A DNA stretch of 6,069 bases from an uncultured Clostridia bacterium (GTDB lineage Bacteria; Bacillota; Clostridia; Christensenellales; Pumilibacteraceae): the NCBI GenBank assembly GCA_934247335.1, contig CAKQJJ010000090.1, positions 1-6,069 of the forward strand, in the 5' to 3' direction. Shown here piece by piece: positions 4,881-6,069 of this stretch. The translations under genes and the position numbers were made by a program. The notes under the pieces were generated by a model. The model was not told the DNA's origin. It worked only from the letters and a program-made list of their open reading frames with translations, and ran no database searches. Within the stretch, counting starts at the first letter, position 1. Each line of letters opens with the position of its first letter.

Positions 4881-6069
4881 TTACGCAAACAATGCGAGGA
4901 ACACGCCCGCAGCGACCGCCGAGCCGATAACTCCGGCAACGTTGGGTCCCATTGCATGCATAAGCAAATAGTTGTCGGGGCACTCTTCCTGTCCCACTTT
5001 TTGCGCTACTCTTGCCGCCATAGGGACAGCCGATACGCCGGCACTTCCGATAAGCGGATTGATCTTTTTTTTCGAGAACAGATTGATAACCTGCGCGGTA
5101 AGCAATCCGCCGACAGTTCCGCAACTGAATGCCACCAGCCCCATTGCGATTATGCCCAGCGTCTGCGCGGTAAGGAATGTTCCGCCCTGAGCCTTGGTTC
5201 CAACGATAAGTCCGAGGAAAATCGTAACGATATTCATCAGTTCGTTGCTTGCCGTTTTAACCAGACGCTCGACACAAAGACTTTCTTTCATGAAGTTACC
5301 CAGCATCAGCATTCCGAGAAGCGGCAACGCGTCGGGAAGCAGCACGCCTACGATAAGCGTAACCACGATCGGGAACACGAGCTTTTCCTTTTTTGAAACC
5401 GGACGCAGATCGTCCATACGAATTTTACGCTGTTCTTTTGTTGTCAGCAATTTCATAAAGAAAGGCTGAATTATCGGGATCAGCGCCATATAAGAATACG
5501 CTGCTATCGCTATTGCGGACAGCAAATGCGGAGCAAGTTTCTGCGTGACGTATATAGCCGTAGGTCCGTCCGCGCCGCCGATAATACCGATTGCGGAAGA
5601 TTCGCCCGCGTTGAATCCGAGCGCTCTCGCGCCGAAAAACGCAAGGAACACGCCCAACTGCGCGCCGGCGCCCATGAGCAAGCTCTTGGGATTTGCGATA
5701 AGCGGACCGAAGTCGGTCATAGCGCCTATTCCGAGGAATATTATAGGCGGGAAAATTACGTACTGAACGCCCATTCCGAGATAGTGAAAAAGTCCGTAAC
5801 TTACCGAACGCGGCTGAATAAGTTCGCCCGCTTCGGTGAGATACCGCCCGGCGTTTTCACCCGTTCCGACAATGCACTTTACGAGTCCGACCATTCCGTC
5901 TTTATCCAGATCCAAGCCGCTTAAAACTTCCTGAACCTGAATATCGCTGAGTTCGTGGTCGACGCCGTAAAGAACCTCGTACGAACCCGGGATATTTATT
6001 ATAAACATACCGAAGGCAATGGGAAGCAAAAGCAGCGGCTCGAAGCCCTTGACGATGGCAAGATAAAAC
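4881..6069 (-). CDS. oadB: Na+-translocating decarboxylase beta subunit (OadB/GcdB/MmdB family), 5' end cut by window edge
   Basis: Integral membrane subunit that decarboxylates carboxybiotin and couples this to Na+ export. The frame stays open to 6068, giving 395 visible residues; a TTG at 6029 is internal, because the preceding codons read LAIVKGFEPLL, a canonical OadB segment. About 30 N-terminal residues with the first part of helix I are missing. Visible landmarks (numbered from 6068): PPIIFLGIGAMTDFGPLIAN at 107-126, GIIGGADGPTAIY at 161-173, whose D167 corresponds to the essential Na+-site aspartate (D203 in Klebsiella OadB), AAYSYMALIPIIQP at 189-202, RKIRM at 214-218, NIVTIFLGLIVG at 279-290, NPLIGSAGVSAVPMAARV at 337-354 and HAMGPNVAGVIGSA at 371-384. 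Several hydrophobic helices span about 100-394. An insert at roughly 28-88 contains an EF-hand-like DLDKDG. It lies 26 bases before oadA. The family is certain; the oxaloacetate assignment relies on the neighbouring alpha subunit. Confidence 0.94.
   Translation of the reverse strand, partial: FYLAIVKGFEPLLLLPIAFGMFIINIPGSYEVLYGVDHELSDIQVQEVLSGLDLDKDGMVGLVKCIVGTGENAGRYLTEAGELIQPRSVSYGLFHYLGMGVQYVIFPPIIFLGIGAMTDFGPLIANPKSLLMGAGAQLGVFLAFFGARALGFNAGESSAIGIIGGADGPTAIYVTQKLAPHLLSAIAIAAYSYMALIPIIQPFFMKLLTTKEQRKIRMDDLRPVSKKEKLVFPIVVTLIVGVLLPDALPLLGMLMLGNFMKESLCVERLVKTASNELMNIVTIFLGLIVGTKAQGGTFLTAQTLGIIAMGLVAFSCGTVGGLLTAQVINLFSKKKINPLIGSAGVSAVPMAARVAQKVGQEECPDNYLLMHAMGPNVAGVIGSAVAAGVFLALFA

Noticed and set aside
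5526..5924. Plus-strand open frames opposite oadB
   Set aside because: They are shadows of the conserved membrane protein; the arginine- and serine-rich translation is typical of antisense reading.
5805..5987. OadB insert as a foreign domain acquisition
   Set aside because: This loop is known to vary in length in the family, and enterobacterial OadB also has a sizeable insert here. Only the EF-hand-like motif was kept as a finding.
6027..6029. TTG at 6029 as the start of oadB
   Set aside because: The frame continues upstream and encodes LAIVKGFEPLL, a hallmark of the family, so the true start lies beyond the right edge.

Overview
The window carries six genes, all on the minus strand and packed with almost no non-coding DNA. 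Transcription runs from high to low coordinates. In that order they are: the beta subunit of a sodium-pumping decarboxylase (5' end cut by the right edge), its carboxyltransferase alpha subunit, an HI0933/YhiN-type flavoprotein, cytidylate kinase, a PlsC-type acyltransferase, and IspH (3' end cut by the left edge). The only sizeable gap is 73 bases, at 3384-3456. I saw no rRNA, tRNA, CRISPR array, insertion sequence or phage gene.

The likely host is a bacterium of the Clostridia (Firmicutes), probably an uncultured anaerobe. The basis is gene order: flavoprotein - cmk - plsC - ispH is a familiar clostridial arrangement, often ending in ispH fused to or followed by ribosomal protein S1. An OadA-like subunit without a biotin domain, next to OadB, also fits fermentative Firmicutes. 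This is inference from synteny and protein resemblance; no rRNA is present to confirm it.

Region 3457-6069 holds the decarboxylase part. OadA transfers the carboxyl group of oxaloacetate to biotin, and OadB decarboxylates carboxybiotin in the membrane while exporting Na+. The biotin carrier and the small membrane anchor subunit are not in the window and are expected beyond the right edge. Region 3-3383 holds four genes joined by 4-, 1- and 4-base stop/start overlaps, which suggests translational coupling. They combine nucleotide metabolism (Cmk), phospholipid synthesis (PlsC), isoprenoid precursor synthesis (IspH) and a flavoprotein of unsettled role. The two blocks are separated by a hairpin (3405-3438) that pairs best in the minus-strand transcript but lacks a proper U-tract, so read-through is possible.

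This looks like ordinary housekeeping and energy metabolism, and I found no convincing new biological system. The points most worth a second look are the EF-hand-like loop in an OadB insert, the possible IspH-S1 fusion at the left edge, the lower GC and different codon use of the 3' half of ispH, and the strand-specific hairpin.
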